Source of the DNA: DATDFB01 sp035276475
Lineage (GTDB): Bacteria > Acidobacteriota > Thermoanaerobaculia > Gp7-AA8
NCBI GenBank assembly: GCA_035276475.1
Contig: DATELQ010000052.1
Coordinates: forward strand, 62,001 to 126,000
Length of the DNA stretch: 64,000 nt
Direction of reading: 5' to 3'
Shown: piece after piece, positions 15,457-24,594 of the stretch
How positions within the stretch are numbered: the stretch's first letter is position 1
Layout: every line of letters starts with the position of its first letter
The notes under the pieces: model-generated
What the model was told of the DNA's origin: nothing
Databases searched by the model: none
The model's input: the letters and a program-made list of their open reading frames with translations, nothing else
Translations under genes and position numbers: made by a program

Positions 15457-16335
15457 TTATCGCGTCGATTCGCTCCCCGTCGGCGCGAGCACGTCGCCGC
15501 TGTAGTAACGGCCGTCGGTGCTGGCCAGGAAGACGTACGTCGGGGCGATCTCCGCCGGCTGGGCGGGGCGCTCCCAGAACGTGTCGCGGCCGAACTTCTC
15601 GATGTGCTTTTTGTCGAACGAGCCGGGAATGAGCGGCGTCCATACCGGGCCGGGCGCGACGCAGTTCACGCGGATCGACTTCTCCGCGAGGCTCATCGCC
15701 AGCGACTTCGTGAAGACGTGGATCGCGCCTTTCGTCGCGGAGTAGTCGATGAGCCCCTTGTTGCCTTTGAGCGCGGTGACGGAGCCGGTGTTGAGGATCA
15801 CGGCGCCTTCCTCGAGGTGCGGCAGCGCGGCCTGGACCATGTAGATGTAGCCGAAGATGTTGGTGCGGAACGTCCCTTCGAGCTGCTGCGGGGTGATGTC
15901 GAGGATCGACTCCTGCTCCATCTGATACGCGGCGTTGTTGACCACGACGTCGAGCCGGCCGAATGCCTTGACGGCGCGCTCGACGAAGCGCTTGCACTCG
16001 TTCGGGCGCTGCACGTTGAAGCGGACGGCGAGGGCGCGGCGGCCGGCGCGCTCGATCCATTCGAGCGTTTCCTGCGCGTCGCGCTCTTCCTTCGGCGAGA
16101 GGTAGCCGATGGCCACGTCCGCGCCTTCGCGCGCGAACGCGATCGCCACCGCCCGCCCGATCCCGCTGTCGCCGCCGGTGATGACGGCGGCGAGGTTCTG
16201 CAGTTTGCCGCAGCCGCGATAGCTCTCCTCGCCGTGGTCGGGCCGGGGGCGCATGGAGCGCTCGGTGCCGGGCATCGACTGCGTCGGCGTCGACTTCGAC
16301 GGCTTCTTGCCGCGCTTTGGATTCCGTGAAGGCAT
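15457..16335 (-). CDS. Short-chain dehydrogenase/reductase (YhdF/GSP39-like)
   Basis: The 292-residue oxidoreductase has a Lys/Arg/Ser-rich N-terminal extension of about 45 residues, as in the general-stress SDR group, then the Rossmann signature TGGDSGIGRA, NNAA and the catalytic YSATK with an upstream Ser in LNTGSV. The segment QNLAAVITGGDSGIGRAVAIAFAREGADVAIGY, split by the motif, and the end YVFLASTDGRYYSGDVL match NAD(P)-dependent aldehyde/sugar-alcohol SDRs. ATG 16335 was preferred over the longer frame to 16416, whose first 27 residues look non-coding. It heads the exporter operon. Confidence 0.92.
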   Translation of the reverse strand: MPSRNPKRGKKPSKSTPTQSMPGTERSMRPRPDHGEESYRGCGKLQNLAAVITGGDSGIGRAVAIAFAREGADVAIGYLSPKEERDAQETLEWIERAGRRALAVRFNVQRPNECKRFVERAVKAFGRLDVVVNNAAYQMEQESILDITPQQLEGTFRTNIFGYIYMVQAALPHLEEGAVILNTGSVTALKGNKGLIDYSATKGAIHVFTKSLAMSLAEKSIRVNCVAPGPVWTPLIPGSFDKKHIEKFGRDTFWERPAQPAEIAPTYVFLASTDGRYYSGDVLAPTGSESTR

Positions 16336-16435
16336 GCGACGACGTCGTGCAGGTTCGCTGCCGCTCCACGGATGCGTCCGGCACGCTGAAAATTGTGCCC
16401 ACAGCTTGCACTTCATACCTTCTGGAGGTGTAGTG

Positions 16436-17218
16436 ATGTTTCGACTTCGTTCTTATGCAGTTTTGTTTGCCGTCGCCCTCGTTGCTGCGGGCTGCGGTTC
16501 GAGCGGCGGCGCCGGCGGCGTCTCGCTCGATGAGGAGTGGCAGCTTGGAAATCAACTCGCCGCGCAGGTGCAGCAGCAGGTCCGCCTGGTCAATGATCCG
16601 GTGGCGCTGTCGTACGTTCGCTCGGTTGGCGAGCGGCTGCATGCGCAGACGCCGCTCGCGAATCGCCCGTTCAACTTCTACATCGTCGATGACCCCGCGG
16701 TGAACGCGTTCTCGCTTCCCGGCGGGCACATTTACGTCAACCGTGGCCTGATCGACCGCGCCGACAAGGCCAACGAGCTCGCCGCCGTCCTCGGACACGA
16801 GATCTCGCACGTCGTCGCGCGCCATTCCATCAAGCAGGCGCAGCAGGCGCAGGAGATCAACGTCATCGGCAGCATTCTCCTCGGCAACAACCCGGGCGCG
16901 CTGGCGCAGCTCGCGGCGCAGGTGCTCGCGGGCGGCGCGATGGCCCGCTTCAGCCGCGCCGACGAGAAGCAGGCCGACGACATGGGTCTCGACCTCATGT
17001 ACCGCGCCGGCTACGACGCCCACGGCATGCTCGATTTCTTCAACAAGCTGCTGGCGATGGAGAAGGGCGGCGACAACGCCGTGACGCGCTTCTTCCAGGA
17101 CCACCCCGGCACGAGCGACCGCATCGCCGACATCCAGGGAAAGCTGCCGAACTACCCCTCGCGGCCCGGTCAGATCGTCGACGACCAGGGATTCCACGAG
17201 CTCAAGTCTCGCGTGTAG
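16436..17218 (+). CDS. M48-family metallopeptidase lipoprotein
   Basis: The 260-residue zinc protease is anchored by a lipobox (VAAGC, Cys about residue 20). The catalytic motif LGHEISHVVARHS lies near residue 121 and the third zinc ligand is the Glu in RADEKQADDMGLDLM. The family (LoiP/BepA-like) degrades or chaperones misassembled outer-membrane proteins in the periplasm. A strong Shine-Dalgarno GGAGGTG sits at 16424-16430, 5 nt before the ATG. All key residues are present. It is divergent from the SDR gene. Confidence 0.92.
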   Translation: MFRLRSYAVLFAVALVAAGCGSSGGAGGVSLDEEWQLGNQLAAQVQQQVRLVNDPVALSYVRSVGERLHAQTPLANRPFNFYIVDDPAVNAFSLPGGHIYVNRGLIDRADKANELAAVLGHEISHVVARHSIKQAQQAQEINVIGSILLGNNPGALAQLAAQVLAGGAMARFSRADEKQADDMGLDLMYRAGYDAHGMLDFFNKLLAMEKGGDNAVTRFFQDHPGTSDRIADIQGKLPNYPSRPGQIVDDQGFHELKSRV

Positions 17219-17270
17219 CGATGGGAGTGGCGGCGCGCGAGGCGTGCCGCCGCTCACCCTCCGCTCGCCG

Positions 17271-17564
17271 GCAATCTCGCTAAACTCGCTGGCAAGCTGA
17301 CTTAACTCGCTGACGATCTCACTTAACTTGCTGAGAATCTCACTTAACTTGCTGAGAATCTCTCTTAACTTGCTGAGAATCTCTCTTAACTTGCTGAGAA
17401 TCTCTCTTAACTTGCTGAGAATCTCTCTTAACTAGCTGAGAATCTCTCTTAACTAGCTGAGAATCTCTCTTAATTAGCTGAGAATCTCTCTTAATTAGCT
17501 GAGAATCTCACTTAATTAGCTGGCAATCTCAGCGCGTTTGCTGAGATTGTCAGCGGCTTTGCTC
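17271..17564. repeat. Tandem array of fourteen 21-bp units
   Basis: Fourteen head-to-tail units of exactly 21 bp with no spacers fill the gap between convergent genes. The middle units (17355-17417) are identical (agaatctctcttaacttgctg). The outer ones diverge stepwise: cttgctg becomes ctagctg at 17418-17459 and then ttagctg at 17460-17522, and the first two and last two units are degenerate. Each unit has a near-palindrome GAGAATCTC. All long frames are interrupted in the drifted units, so it is not coding. A GC-rich hairpin (GGCGGC paired with GCCGCC) lies just after the protease stop at 17218. Confidence 0.95.
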
Positions 17565-17567
17565 GGT

Positions 17568-18980
17568 TCACCACAGCTCCGCGATCGGCTGGTACGTCCC
17601 GTCCTTCGCGAACGGCACGTACTCGAAGCCGCGGCCGAGGGGGTCGTCGTGGCGGACGGTGGTGTAGTCGATGCCGAGCGCTGAGTAGATCGTGCACGTC
17701 ACATCCTCGGGGCGCACATCGCGGTTCGCGCTCCAGCCGTACTCCGCGACGTCGTTGCCGGTCGCGTCGGTCTTGCCGATCACCTGGCCGCCGCGGGTGC
17801 CGCCGCCCGCCCAGACGCTGGTCATGCGGAGGTTGTGGTCGCGGCCGCCCTGGTTGTTGAGCGCCCCGACGGTGCGGCCGAACTCCGCCATCACCACCAC
17901 GAGCGTCTCATCGAGGAGCGTCTTGCCGGCGACGGAGCCGGGCATCGACTTGAGGTCCGCCAGCAGCGCGGCGTAGGCCGGATCGAACTCCGCCATCTGC
18001 GTGTAGAGCGAGTCGCTGCCGTCGGTGTCGTAGATCCCGCTGTGGTGGTCCCAGTTGCCGAACGTCGCCTGCACGAAGCGCGTGCCCTTCCGGCCGGCCA
18101 CGAGGTTGCGGGCGATGACGAGCGAGTCGCCGAAGTCCGTGTTGCCGTAGCGGGCGTGCTCGTCGGTCGTGAACGAGAAGAGGGCGTTGATGTTCGGCGC
18201 GTCCATGATCGCCTTCGACTGGTTGTAGAAGTCGTTCATGTCGAGCGTGACCTTGCCGAGCGCGCCGGTGGAGCGGTTCGCGTCGAGCTGGTGGAGGAAG
18301 TTCCAGCGGTCGGTGAAGCGCGACGCGCCGTCGGGATGCGAGATCGTCGGCAGCCCCGTCGACGCCGGCACGACCTGGAACGGCGCGTACGCCGCGGGGA
18401 AGTAGCCCTGCGCCGGGATGCCGCCGGAGTTGAGGGCGATGAAACCGGGCAGCACGTCGGATGCGGTGCGCGCGGCCTGCGACTCCAGCGACACGACCGA
18501 GCCGATGTGCGGCGCGATCGCGCCGGTGGCGCCGCTCGGGTTGCGGGCGATCTGCGCCCACTGCTGCCCGAGCGTGTGCACCGCCGCCCACGCTAATCCA
18601 GGGCGCACGAACGTGAGCTCGCCGAGGTGCGCGGCAGTCTTCGGCATGAGTCCCTGCGGGAAGAGGACGTTGCCGTTGTTGAACGTCGTCGGGTTGAAAT
18701 CCGCCGGCGTCCACGAGCCGACCTTGAGGTCCCACGTGTCGATGTTCGACGGCGCGCCCGGCAGGAAGATGAAGATGCAATTCTTGGCCGTGTTCTTCAG
18801 CGCGGCGCTCGGCGCCGTCGTGGCGCCGTAGAGCAGCCGCGGATCGGCGACGTCGACGAAGTACGACGCCACGATGCCGGTGCCGGCGACTTGCAGAAAG
18901 CGCCGCCGCGAGAATCCCGGCCGCGCCAGGGCGAGGCCGCTGGCTTTGTCACAGGTGGGGCATTCGATTTTGTTTTTCAT
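17568..18980 (-). CDS. DUF1501-family secreted protein (Tat substrate)
   Basis: The 470-residue protein has a cytochrome-like CPTC near residue 7-10 and then a Tat signal SRRRFLQVAG. The body matches the DUF1501 (sulfatase-like alkaline-phosphatase-fold) group: IFIFLPGAPSNIDTWDLKVG, DVLPGFIALN, the metal-site-like FVQATFGNWDHHSGIYD and VVVMAEFGRTVGALNNQGGRDH. Its ATG overlaps the stop of the DUF1549/1553 gene by 4 nt. This pair of families occurs together mostly in Planctomycetes and related soil bacteria; their biochemical role is unknown. Confidence 0.92.
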   Translation of the reverse strand: MKNKIECPTCDKASGLALARPGFSRRRFLQVAGTGIVASYFVDVADPRLLYGATTAPSAALKNTAKNCIFIFLPGAPSNIDTWDLKVGSWTPADFNPTTFNNGNVLFPQGLMPKTAAHLGELTFVRPGLAWAAVHTLGQQWAQIARNPSGATGAIAPHIGSVVSLESQAARTASDVLPGFIALNSGGIPAQGYFPAAYAPFQVVPASTGLPTISHPDGASRFTDRWNFLHQLDANRSTGALGKVTLDMNDFYNQSKAIMDAPNINALFSFTTDEHARYGNTDFGDSLVIARNLVAGRKGTRFVQATFGNWDHHSGIYDTDGSDSLYTQMAEFDPAYAALLADLKSMPGSVAGKTLLDETLVVVMAEFGRTVGALNNQGGRDHNLRMTSVWAGGGTRGGQVIGKTDATGNDVAEYGWSANRDVRPEDVTCTIYSALGIDYTTVRHDDPLGRGFEYVPFAKDGTYQPIAELW

Positions 18981-20827
18981 ACGAACAGGAACTCCAGGCT
19001 GTTCAGCAGCGTCCACTGCAGGTCTTCGGTGCGTTGCTGGAGATTGCCGCCGATGAGGTAGGAGATCGCCGCGAGGCGCTCCGTCGTCGTCGGCTTGCGC
19101 GAGAGCGTGGCGAGGTAGATCGCATCGACGATCGCGCCGGGGTCGCTCGTCGACGCCAGCGTCTTCGCCACCGTCGAGTTCGCGGTGTTCTTGTGCACGC
19201 GGTTCACCACGACCGTGGCGTCGTTCATCAGCGACAGCGCCTGCGCGATCGACGTGTCGTTCGTGCGCGCCTGGTCGTCGCGGTTGCCGCGGCCGAATTC
19301 GTCGAGGAAGCGGCCGTAGACGCTCCCCTGCGCGCGCGGCTCGGTCGTGTCGGGGAGCTTCATCGCCGAGGTGACGCTGCCGATGCCGTTCACGTTGTAG
19401 GTGATCGGCACGTTCGTCGCCTTGGCGATGGCGTCGAGCGCCTCCTCCGCCATCATCCGGTGCGGCAGGTGCCGGGCGAAGTACGTCGTCCACTGCTCGT
19501 TCCAGGTGCCCGGCGTGTACACCGTCGCGAGCTGGTACGAGCTCGAATTGGCGATCGTGCGCAGCAGCGCGCGGAGGTCGAACTTGTCGGCGATGAACTC
19601 GTTCGTCAGATCGGTCAGGAGCGCCGCGTTCGTCGGCTGCAGCGTCTGCCCCGAGGCGAGGTTGTTCGGGTCGAGGCGATTGGGGTCGATGTTGTTCGTC
19701 GGCTCGACGATGCCGAGGCCGAACATCTCCTTCCAGAGGTAGTTCACCGCGGCGCGCGCGAACTGCGGATGCGCGGTGAGGATGCGCCCGTACGCGTCGC
19801 GCAGCGGCTCGCCGGAGCGCGGCCCCTCGCCGGTGAGGAAGAAGAGCGGCGGGACCGTCGTCTGGCCGTTGAACGGCACGCGCGGCGTCTTGTTGCCGGA
19901 GTTGGTGTTGAGCTGATACGCGCCGTTGGCGTTGTCGCTCACGATGTATTTGAAGATGTTCTTGTTGTTCGGGTCGGCCTGCTGCCGCTGCGCGCGCGTT
20001 TTGGCGAAGAACGCCGCGTTGCCCCAGAAGTCGTAGCGCGTGTGCGACTTGAGATACGTGTTGACGAGGTCGAGGTGCCCCAAGCCGTTGTGGCAGGAGA
20101 GGCAGAGCAGCGGCATGCCGAGGAACTTCTCGCCGCTCGACGCCGCCAGATTGTCGTAGGCGTCCTGCGGCGGGCCGTTCGCCTGGAGCTGGCGGACGAT
20201 GAAGTTCGCCTGCCCGACTGCGTAGCTGTCGCCTGCGCCGGAGATGATCTCGCGCACCATCTGGTCGTAGGCCTTGCCGCTCTTGATGGAGTCGTGGATA
20301 TAGGAGTAGTAGGCGTTGCGGCCGCCGAAGAGCTCGCGCGAGTTCGACGCCACGGTGACGTTCTGCACGAGGTCGCCGAACCACATGGTCCAGCGGTCGA
20401 CGAAGGCGTCGGACGCGAGGAGCTGGTCGATCATCTTGGCGCGCTTGGTCGGCGAGGTGTCGGCGAGGAACGCCTGCACGGTCGCGCTGTCGGGGATCTG
20501 CCCGGTGAGGTCGAGCGTGACGCGGCGGAGGAATTCTTCGTCGGAGGCGAGCGACGTCGGCGCGACGTTGTTCGTCTTCATCGCGCCGAAGAGATCGGTG
20601 TCGATGAAGTTGACGGTGGGCGGGAACTGCGCCGGATTGCTCGGCGGCAGCGCCGCGCGCCGCCGCGGCGCCGACACTGCTTCCGCCGCCGTCGACAGCG
20701 CGTGCACGGTGGCCTGTTGCGCGTCCCTCGGCGGGAGCAGCGGCAGGCGGCAGACGAACGGGATCTTCTCGTCGGCGAACAAAAGCGCCGGCGCCACCAG
20801 CACCAGAGCGAGCAAACTGTGTTTCAT
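18977..20827 (-). CDS. DUF1549/DUF1553 secreted protein with c-type heme motif
   Basis: The 616-residue protein has a signal peptide (MKHSLLALVLVAPALLFA). The DUF1549 part (about 95-250) contains DEEFLRRVTLDLTGQIPDSATVQAFL and DQLLASDAFVDRWTMWFGDLVQN, split by linker residues, and a single CxxCH heme motif (CLSCHNG). The DUF1553 part (330-600) has FARAAVNYLWKEMFGLGIV, PHRMMAEEALDAI and the end AIYLATLSRKPTTTERLAAISYL. The product is predicted periplasmic and heme-binding. It is translated with the DUF1501 gene (ATGA overlap), which argues for a shared complex. Confidence 0.92.
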   Translation of the reverse strand: MKHSLLALVLVAPALLFADEKIPFVCRLPLLPPRDAQQATVHALSTAAEAVSAPRRRAALPPSNPAQFPPTVNFIDTDLFGAMKTNNVAPTSLASDEEFLRRVTLDLTGQIPDSATVQAFLADTSPTKRAKMIDQLLASDAFVDRWTMWFGDLVQNVTVASNSRELFGGRNAYYSYIHDSIKSGKAYDQMVREIISGAGDSYAVGQANFIVRQLQANGPPQDAYDNLAASSGEKFLGMPLLCLSCHNGLGHLDLVNTYLKSHTRYDFWGNAAFFAKTRAQRQQADPNNKNIFKYIVSDNANGAYQLNTNSGNKTPRVPFNGQTTVPPLFFLTGEGPRSGEPLRDAYGRILTAHPQFARAAVNYLWKEMFGLGIVEPTNNIDPNRLDPNNLASGQTLQPTNAALLTDLTNEFIADKFDLRALLRTIANSSSYQLATVYTPGTWNEQWTTYFARHLPHRMMAEEALDAIAKATNVPITYNVNGIGSVTSAMKLPDTTEPRAQGSVYGRFLDEFGRGNRDDQARTNDTSIAQALSLMNDATVVVNRVHKNTANSTVAKTLASTSDPGAIVDAIYLATLSRKPTTTERLAAISYLIGGNLQQRTEDLQWTLLNSLEFLFV

Positions 20828-20865
20828 GCGCCTTGGACGGGGGGCGCGGAGGGGCGTTTACATCG

Positions 20866-21852
20866 CTATGTGATGGCCGTCACGGCCGGCAGCGGAACGC
20901 GGTCGATCTCGTCGAGTTTTCGGATGTCGACGCTGAGCGTGCCGTCCGGCCGCGGCGGGTCGAAGACGCTGCGGAAGCGCGCGCCCCAGACGATCTCGTC
21001 GGTCTTGTAGGACGAGCGCACGTGCACGTTCTGCGAGAAGGTCTCGTCAAAGCCGTTCAGGAGCACGAGGAACTCGACGTCGCAGCCGCGGAGGTCCTCC
21101 TCCGTCCAGCCCCGCAGCGGACTCTTCTCGTCGATCGGATGGACGACCGTCCACGTCGCCGGAAAGAAGACGACGCGCTCGCGCTCGAGCCGGAGCGGGA
21201 TGTACTCGCGGTCGAGCCCGTCCTCGCGCTTGCGCCGCGTCATCAGCACTTTCGCCTCGAGCTCCACGATCTCGTTCGTCTTCATGTTCACGACGCGGAA
21301 CATGAACGCCGTGCCGTCGCGGTACGGCGCGATGACGGCGCACTGGCTGAAGACGATTTTCGCCACGGGACGGGCGAAGCGCGCGAAGACGATGCCGGCG
21401 ACGACGGAGAAGCCGAGGAGGCCGACGAGCGCCTCGAACGTGACGAGCATGTTCGCGGCGACGGAGATGGGGACGATGTTGCCATAGCCGATCGTGGCCA
21501 GGGTGTCGACGCTGAAGAAGAAGGCGTCGAGGAAGCGCGGGCCCATCGGCTTGTCGTCGAAGCCGGTGACGGCGTGCGGACCGACGGCGATGTACGCGAA
21601 CGCGAAGAGGACGTTGATGAGGAAGTAGCTCGCGCCGGTGAGTAGGAGGAAGCGCCACCAGCTCATGGTCAGGGACCAGTGGTAGAAGTTGAGCCGCGCC
21701 CATGGGCTGAAGCCCTCGCGCCGGACGTTGAACGTGCCGTCGCGGTTGAGCAGGCGCGTGCGCGTCTCGCGCGAGACGACGGAGCCAAAACCGAGGTCGA
21801 GGTTCGGGTCCTGCTGCGGCTCGCGCGACGGCTGCGGGGCGGCGGTCATCAC
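20866..21852 (-). CDS. Inward-rectifier-type potassium channel (KirBac-like)
   Basis: The 328-residue channel has the Kir layout: N-terminal slide helix (NFYHWSLTMSWWRFLLL), TM1 about 62-90, pore helix and selectivity filter TLATIGYGN, TM2 (about 145-170, ending FARFARP), and a long cytoplasmic immunoglobulin-like domain with VNMKTNEIVELEAKVLM, TWTVVHPIDEKSPL and FLVLLNGFDETFSQNVHVRSSY. The KirBac signature RxxHPIDE-SPL is visible. The filter is a normal GYG. The protein conducts K+ across the inner membrane and is probably gated by ligand or lipid. Confidence 0.93.
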   Translation of the reverse strand: MMTAAPQPSREPQQDPNLDLGFGSVVSRETRTRLLNRDGTFNVRREGFSPWARLNFYHWSLTMSWWRFLLLTGASYFLINVLFAFAYIAVGPHAVTGFDDKPMGPRFLDAFFFSVDTLATIGYGNIVPISVAANMLVTFEALVGLLGFSVVAGIVFARFARPVAKIVFSQCAVIAPYRDGTAFMFRVVNMKTNEIVELEAKVLMTRRKREDGLDREYIPLRLERERVVFFPATWTVVHPIDEKSPLRGWTEEDLRGCDVEFLVLLNGFDETFSQNVHVRSSYKTDEIVWGARFRSVFDPPRPDGTLSVDIRKLDEIDRVPLPAVTAIT

Positions 21853-21933
21853 ATAACGATCTCACATCGCGCGCCGGCCGTGCCGGGTAGGGAAATCCGT
21901 CTTCGCGTCACTCTTTTAGAAAGAGGAGTCGCG

Positions 21934-22968
21934 ATGCCTCGCTTTTCTCCCCCCGGCAACCTTGCCGACCTTACGCGTCCCGAGCATCTGCAAGCGTGGA
22001 GCGATGCGGTCAGCGCTTTGGTCGACGCTCACATCCCCGCGGGCAATCAGCTCTTCAACCAGGTCACGCATCCGCGGCCCGACCTGCACCCGCGCCGGAT
22101 TCCGTGGCTGGCGATCCCGCAGACCGTGGCGGATCACAAGACGGTCGAGGCGACGCGCGCGCAGGTCGACGCCCCCGTCAATCGCCGTGACGCGATCGAC
22201 GGACAGAACGAGTATTGCGAGTGGTTCACAGCGCGCGACGGCACGGGGAAAGTCGTCTCCGTCGACTTCACCACGGAGCTGCCGGACTACTGGAGGTTCC
22301 TCGGCAGTCATCTGACGCCGGCGCAGATCGGCGACATCTATCGCCAGCTCTATCCCTCGGCCACCGACGCGGACCTCTTCACCGGCGGGAACTACAACCC
22401 ATTCAACCCCTGGAACACAACGCGGGGCGCCATGCACCTCATCGGGCAGATCAACACGCTCAATCCCGACGCTCTCGGCGTGATCGCGGGCGGGGTGCCG
22501 TGGCGGTTCGACTCCGCGGGCCACGTCGTCGACTTCCAGGACTGCGGTCAAGGCCAGTTTCACGCCGATCCGACCATCGTCGCGAACATTAACCGCATGG
22601 CCCGCGAGGGGCGCGCGCTCGCCGTGGCGGACCCGATCGGCGTCTACATCGTCGACATCGATACGTCCGGCTGGGAGACGCCGGACGGCAGCGATCCGCG
22701 GAGCCTGATCGCGCTCAGCCGCGGCACGCCGCCGATGCACGCGCGCATCGCCCCGCCGGCCGGAGCGCCGTGGGCTCTCGGCGACGTGCGCATCGCCGGC
22801 GAGCCGATTCGCTGGGGCTCGCAGATCGCCGAGCGGATGTTCGTCGGCATCACCATGGCGGTCGGGCCGCCGGGCGAGTTCCATTTCACCACCGGAGAGA
22901 TCTGCGTCGGCGCCGCCGCCGCGCCGGCAGCCGTAGCGGCGCTGCGGGAAAGGAAACGCAATGCCTGA
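21934..22968 (+). CDS. Conserved hypothetical, coupled to the Dyp peroxidase
   Basis: The 344-residue protein has no signal peptide or membrane segment, and I recognise no named family. It contains QNEYCEWFTARDG and VDFTTELPDYWRFLG in its central part, GGNYNPFNPWNTTRG near the middle and PIGVYIVDIDTSGWETPDG later. The many aromatic and Asn residues around the middle look like a binding site. ATG 21934 has a good Shine-Dalgarno (AAGAGGAG) 6 nt upstream, inside a small hairpin at 21911-21925. The stop overlaps the peroxidase start by 8 nt, so the two products are probably made together; it could be an accessory enzyme or a substrate for the peroxidase. Confidence 0.75.
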   Translation: MPRFSPPGNLADLTRPEHLQAWSDAVSALVDAHIPAGNQLFNQVTHPRPDLHPRRIPWLAIPQTVADHKTVEATRAQVDAPVNRRDAIDGQNEYCEWFTARDGTGKVVSVDFTTELPDYWRFLGSHLTPAQIGDIYRQLYPSATDADLFTGGNYNPFNPWNTTRGAMHLIGQINTLNPDALGVIAGGVPWRFDSAGHVVDFQDCGQGQFHADPTIVANINRMAREGRALAVADPIGVYIVDIDTSGWETPDGSDPRSLIALSRGTPPMHARIAPPAGAPWALGDVRIAGEPIRWGSQIAERMFVGITMAVGPPGEFHFTTGEICVGAAAAPAAVAALRERKRNA

Positions 22969-24553
22969 CGAGCCGTTGCTGCGCGGAAACGAGATTCAGG
23001 GCGACAGCCTGGCCGGGTTCCGCAAGGACCATGTCACGCTCCTCTTTCTCCGCTTCAATCCGAAGAAGATCGCCGAGGTGAAGACGTGGCTGCGGGCGCT
23101 AACGCCGCGGCTGGCCACGCTGAACGCCGTGGCGCAGTTCAACGACTCGTTCCGCCTGGCGCGGCGGTCGCTGCCGCGGCTTCCTGGGGCGATCCGTCCG
23201 CCCGATCCCCCGCTGGCGGCGACGTGGATGAACATCGCCTTCACCTCGAACGGCTTGACGAAGCTGCTCGGCGACCCGGCCGCCATCAGCACGTTCGAGA
23301 CGGCGTTCCGCCTCGGTGCCGCACAACGAGCCGGCGCCATCGGCGATCCGACCGGCGGCGAGCCGGGAGCGCCATCCACCTGGCTGGTCGGCGCCGGGAA
23401 GAAAGTCCCCGACGCGATGCTGAATCTCGCCTCGGACAACGAAAAGATGTTGGCGCAGCTCACCAAGGCGATGCGCGCGGAGATCAAGGCGACGGGCGCG
23501 ATCCAAATCATTCACGTCGACACCGGCAACGCCAAGCTCGCCCCCGCGGTCGGCCACGAGCACTTCGGATTCAAAGACGGCGTGTCGCAGCCCGGCGTCC
23601 GAGGGCAGCTCGACACCCCCACCCGTCCCTTCCTGACACCGCGGCTGATCGCCGCGAGCGATCCGCTCGGAGAGACGTTCGCCTCGCCCGGCGTTCCGCT
23701 CATCCAGCCCGGCGAGTTCGTTCTCGGGTATCCCCGCCAGAATCCCGACCGGGCCGTGGAATCGCAGCCCGAGAGCGACACGCGGACCGAGCCGGCGTGG
23801 GCGCGCGACGGCTCCTACCTCGTTTACCGCCGGCTGCGGCAGGATGTCGCCGCGTTCGAGCGCTTCCTCGACCACGGCGCGAGCGCGCTCGCGGCGCAGG
23901 GATTCACCGGCATCGACCGCGACCGCTTCGGAGCGATGTGCGTCGGCCGCTGGAAGGACGGTACGCCGATGGCTCGCTCGCCGCTGGCGCCGCACTCCGG
24001 CATCGCCGCCGACCGCCGCGCCGCGCAGAGCTTCTTTTTCGCCAAAGACACGCGCCCGGTCGTCTTCGCCGACGGCCGGCCGCCCGACACGTTTCCGGCG
24101 GCAGTCATGGACGGCGACGGGCAGCGCTGCCCTCTCCCCGGCCACGTACGGAAAGTCAATCCGCGCGACGAAGCCACAGACGTCGGCCAGGGCGCGCGCA
24201 CGCTGCGCCGCCGCATCCTTCGCCGCGGCGTCACGTTCGGTCCGAGCTGGACCTCGAAGCCGAACGCCGAGCGCGGACTGCTCTTCCTCTGCTATCAGGC
24301 GTCGATCACCGATCAATTCGAGTTCGTCTGGCGCGCCTGGGCGAACGCGACGAATACGCCGCGCGCGGACGGCGGAATCGACCCGATCATCGGTCAGAAC
24401 GGCAACGGCCGTCCGGAGGAGCGCGTCGCCCACTTCGTCCAGGGCGACCGCGCGGCGAAGGTGGAGAGCGCGGAGCGCTTCGTGATCAGCACCGGCGGTG
24501 CGTACCTGTTCGCGCCGTCGATCTCGGCGATCCGCGACGTTCTTTGCGCGTGA
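22961..24553 (+). CDS. Dyp-type heme peroxidase
   Basis: The 530-residue peroxidase carries the family motif GFKDG (GxxDG, distal Asp) in HEHFGFKDGVSQPG, the segment VGRWKDGTPMARSPL, the proximal heme His in GHVRKVNPRDEATD, and the heme-pocket Arg in RRRILRRGVTFG. The closing LLFLCYQASITDQFEFVWRAWAN is also typical. Dyp peroxidases oxidise dyes, lignin-like phenolics or porphyrins with H2O2. There is no export signal, so it is cytoplasmic or encapsulated, though no encapsulin gene is seen nearby. It shares an 8-nt overlap with the upstream unknown gene. Confidence 0.93.
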   Translation: MPDEPLLRGNEIQGDSLAGFRKDHVTLLFLRFNPKKIAEVKTWLRALTPRLATLNAVAQFNDSFRLARRSLPRLPGAIRPPDPPLAATWMNIAFTSNGLTKLLGDPAAISTFETAFRLGAAQRAGAIGDPTGGEPGAPSTWLVGAGKKVPDAMLNLASDNEKMLAQLTKAMRAEIKATGAIQIIHVDTGNAKLAPAVGHEHFGFKDGVSQPGVRGQLDTPTRPFLTPRLIAASDPLGETFASPGVPLIQPGEFVLGYPRQNPDRAVESQPESDTRTEPAWARDGSYLVYRRLRQDVAAFERFLDHGASALAAQGFTGIDRDRFGAMCVGRWKDGTPMARSPLAPHSGIAADRRAAQSFFFAKDTRPVVFADGRPPDTFPAAVMDGDGQRCPLPGHVRKVNPRDEATDVGQGARTLRRRILRRGVTFGPSWTSKPNAERGLLFLCYQASITDQFEFVWRAWANATNTPRADGGIDPIIGQNGNGRPEERVAHFVQGDRAAKVESAERFVISTGGAYLFAPSISAIRDVLCA

Positions 24554-24594
24554 GTCTCCGGTGTGGTTTTGCCCGCTGCCGTCACCCCTGAGAT

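Noticed and set aside
15446..17257. A reverse-strand frame extending the ABC ATPase by 600 residues
   Set aside because: It overlaps the SDR gene on the same strand in another frame and the M48 protease on the opposite strand. The ATPase proper begins at the TTG at 15445.
17271..17564. CRISPR array
   Set aside because: Units are contiguous 21-mers with no spacers, and no cas genes are near.
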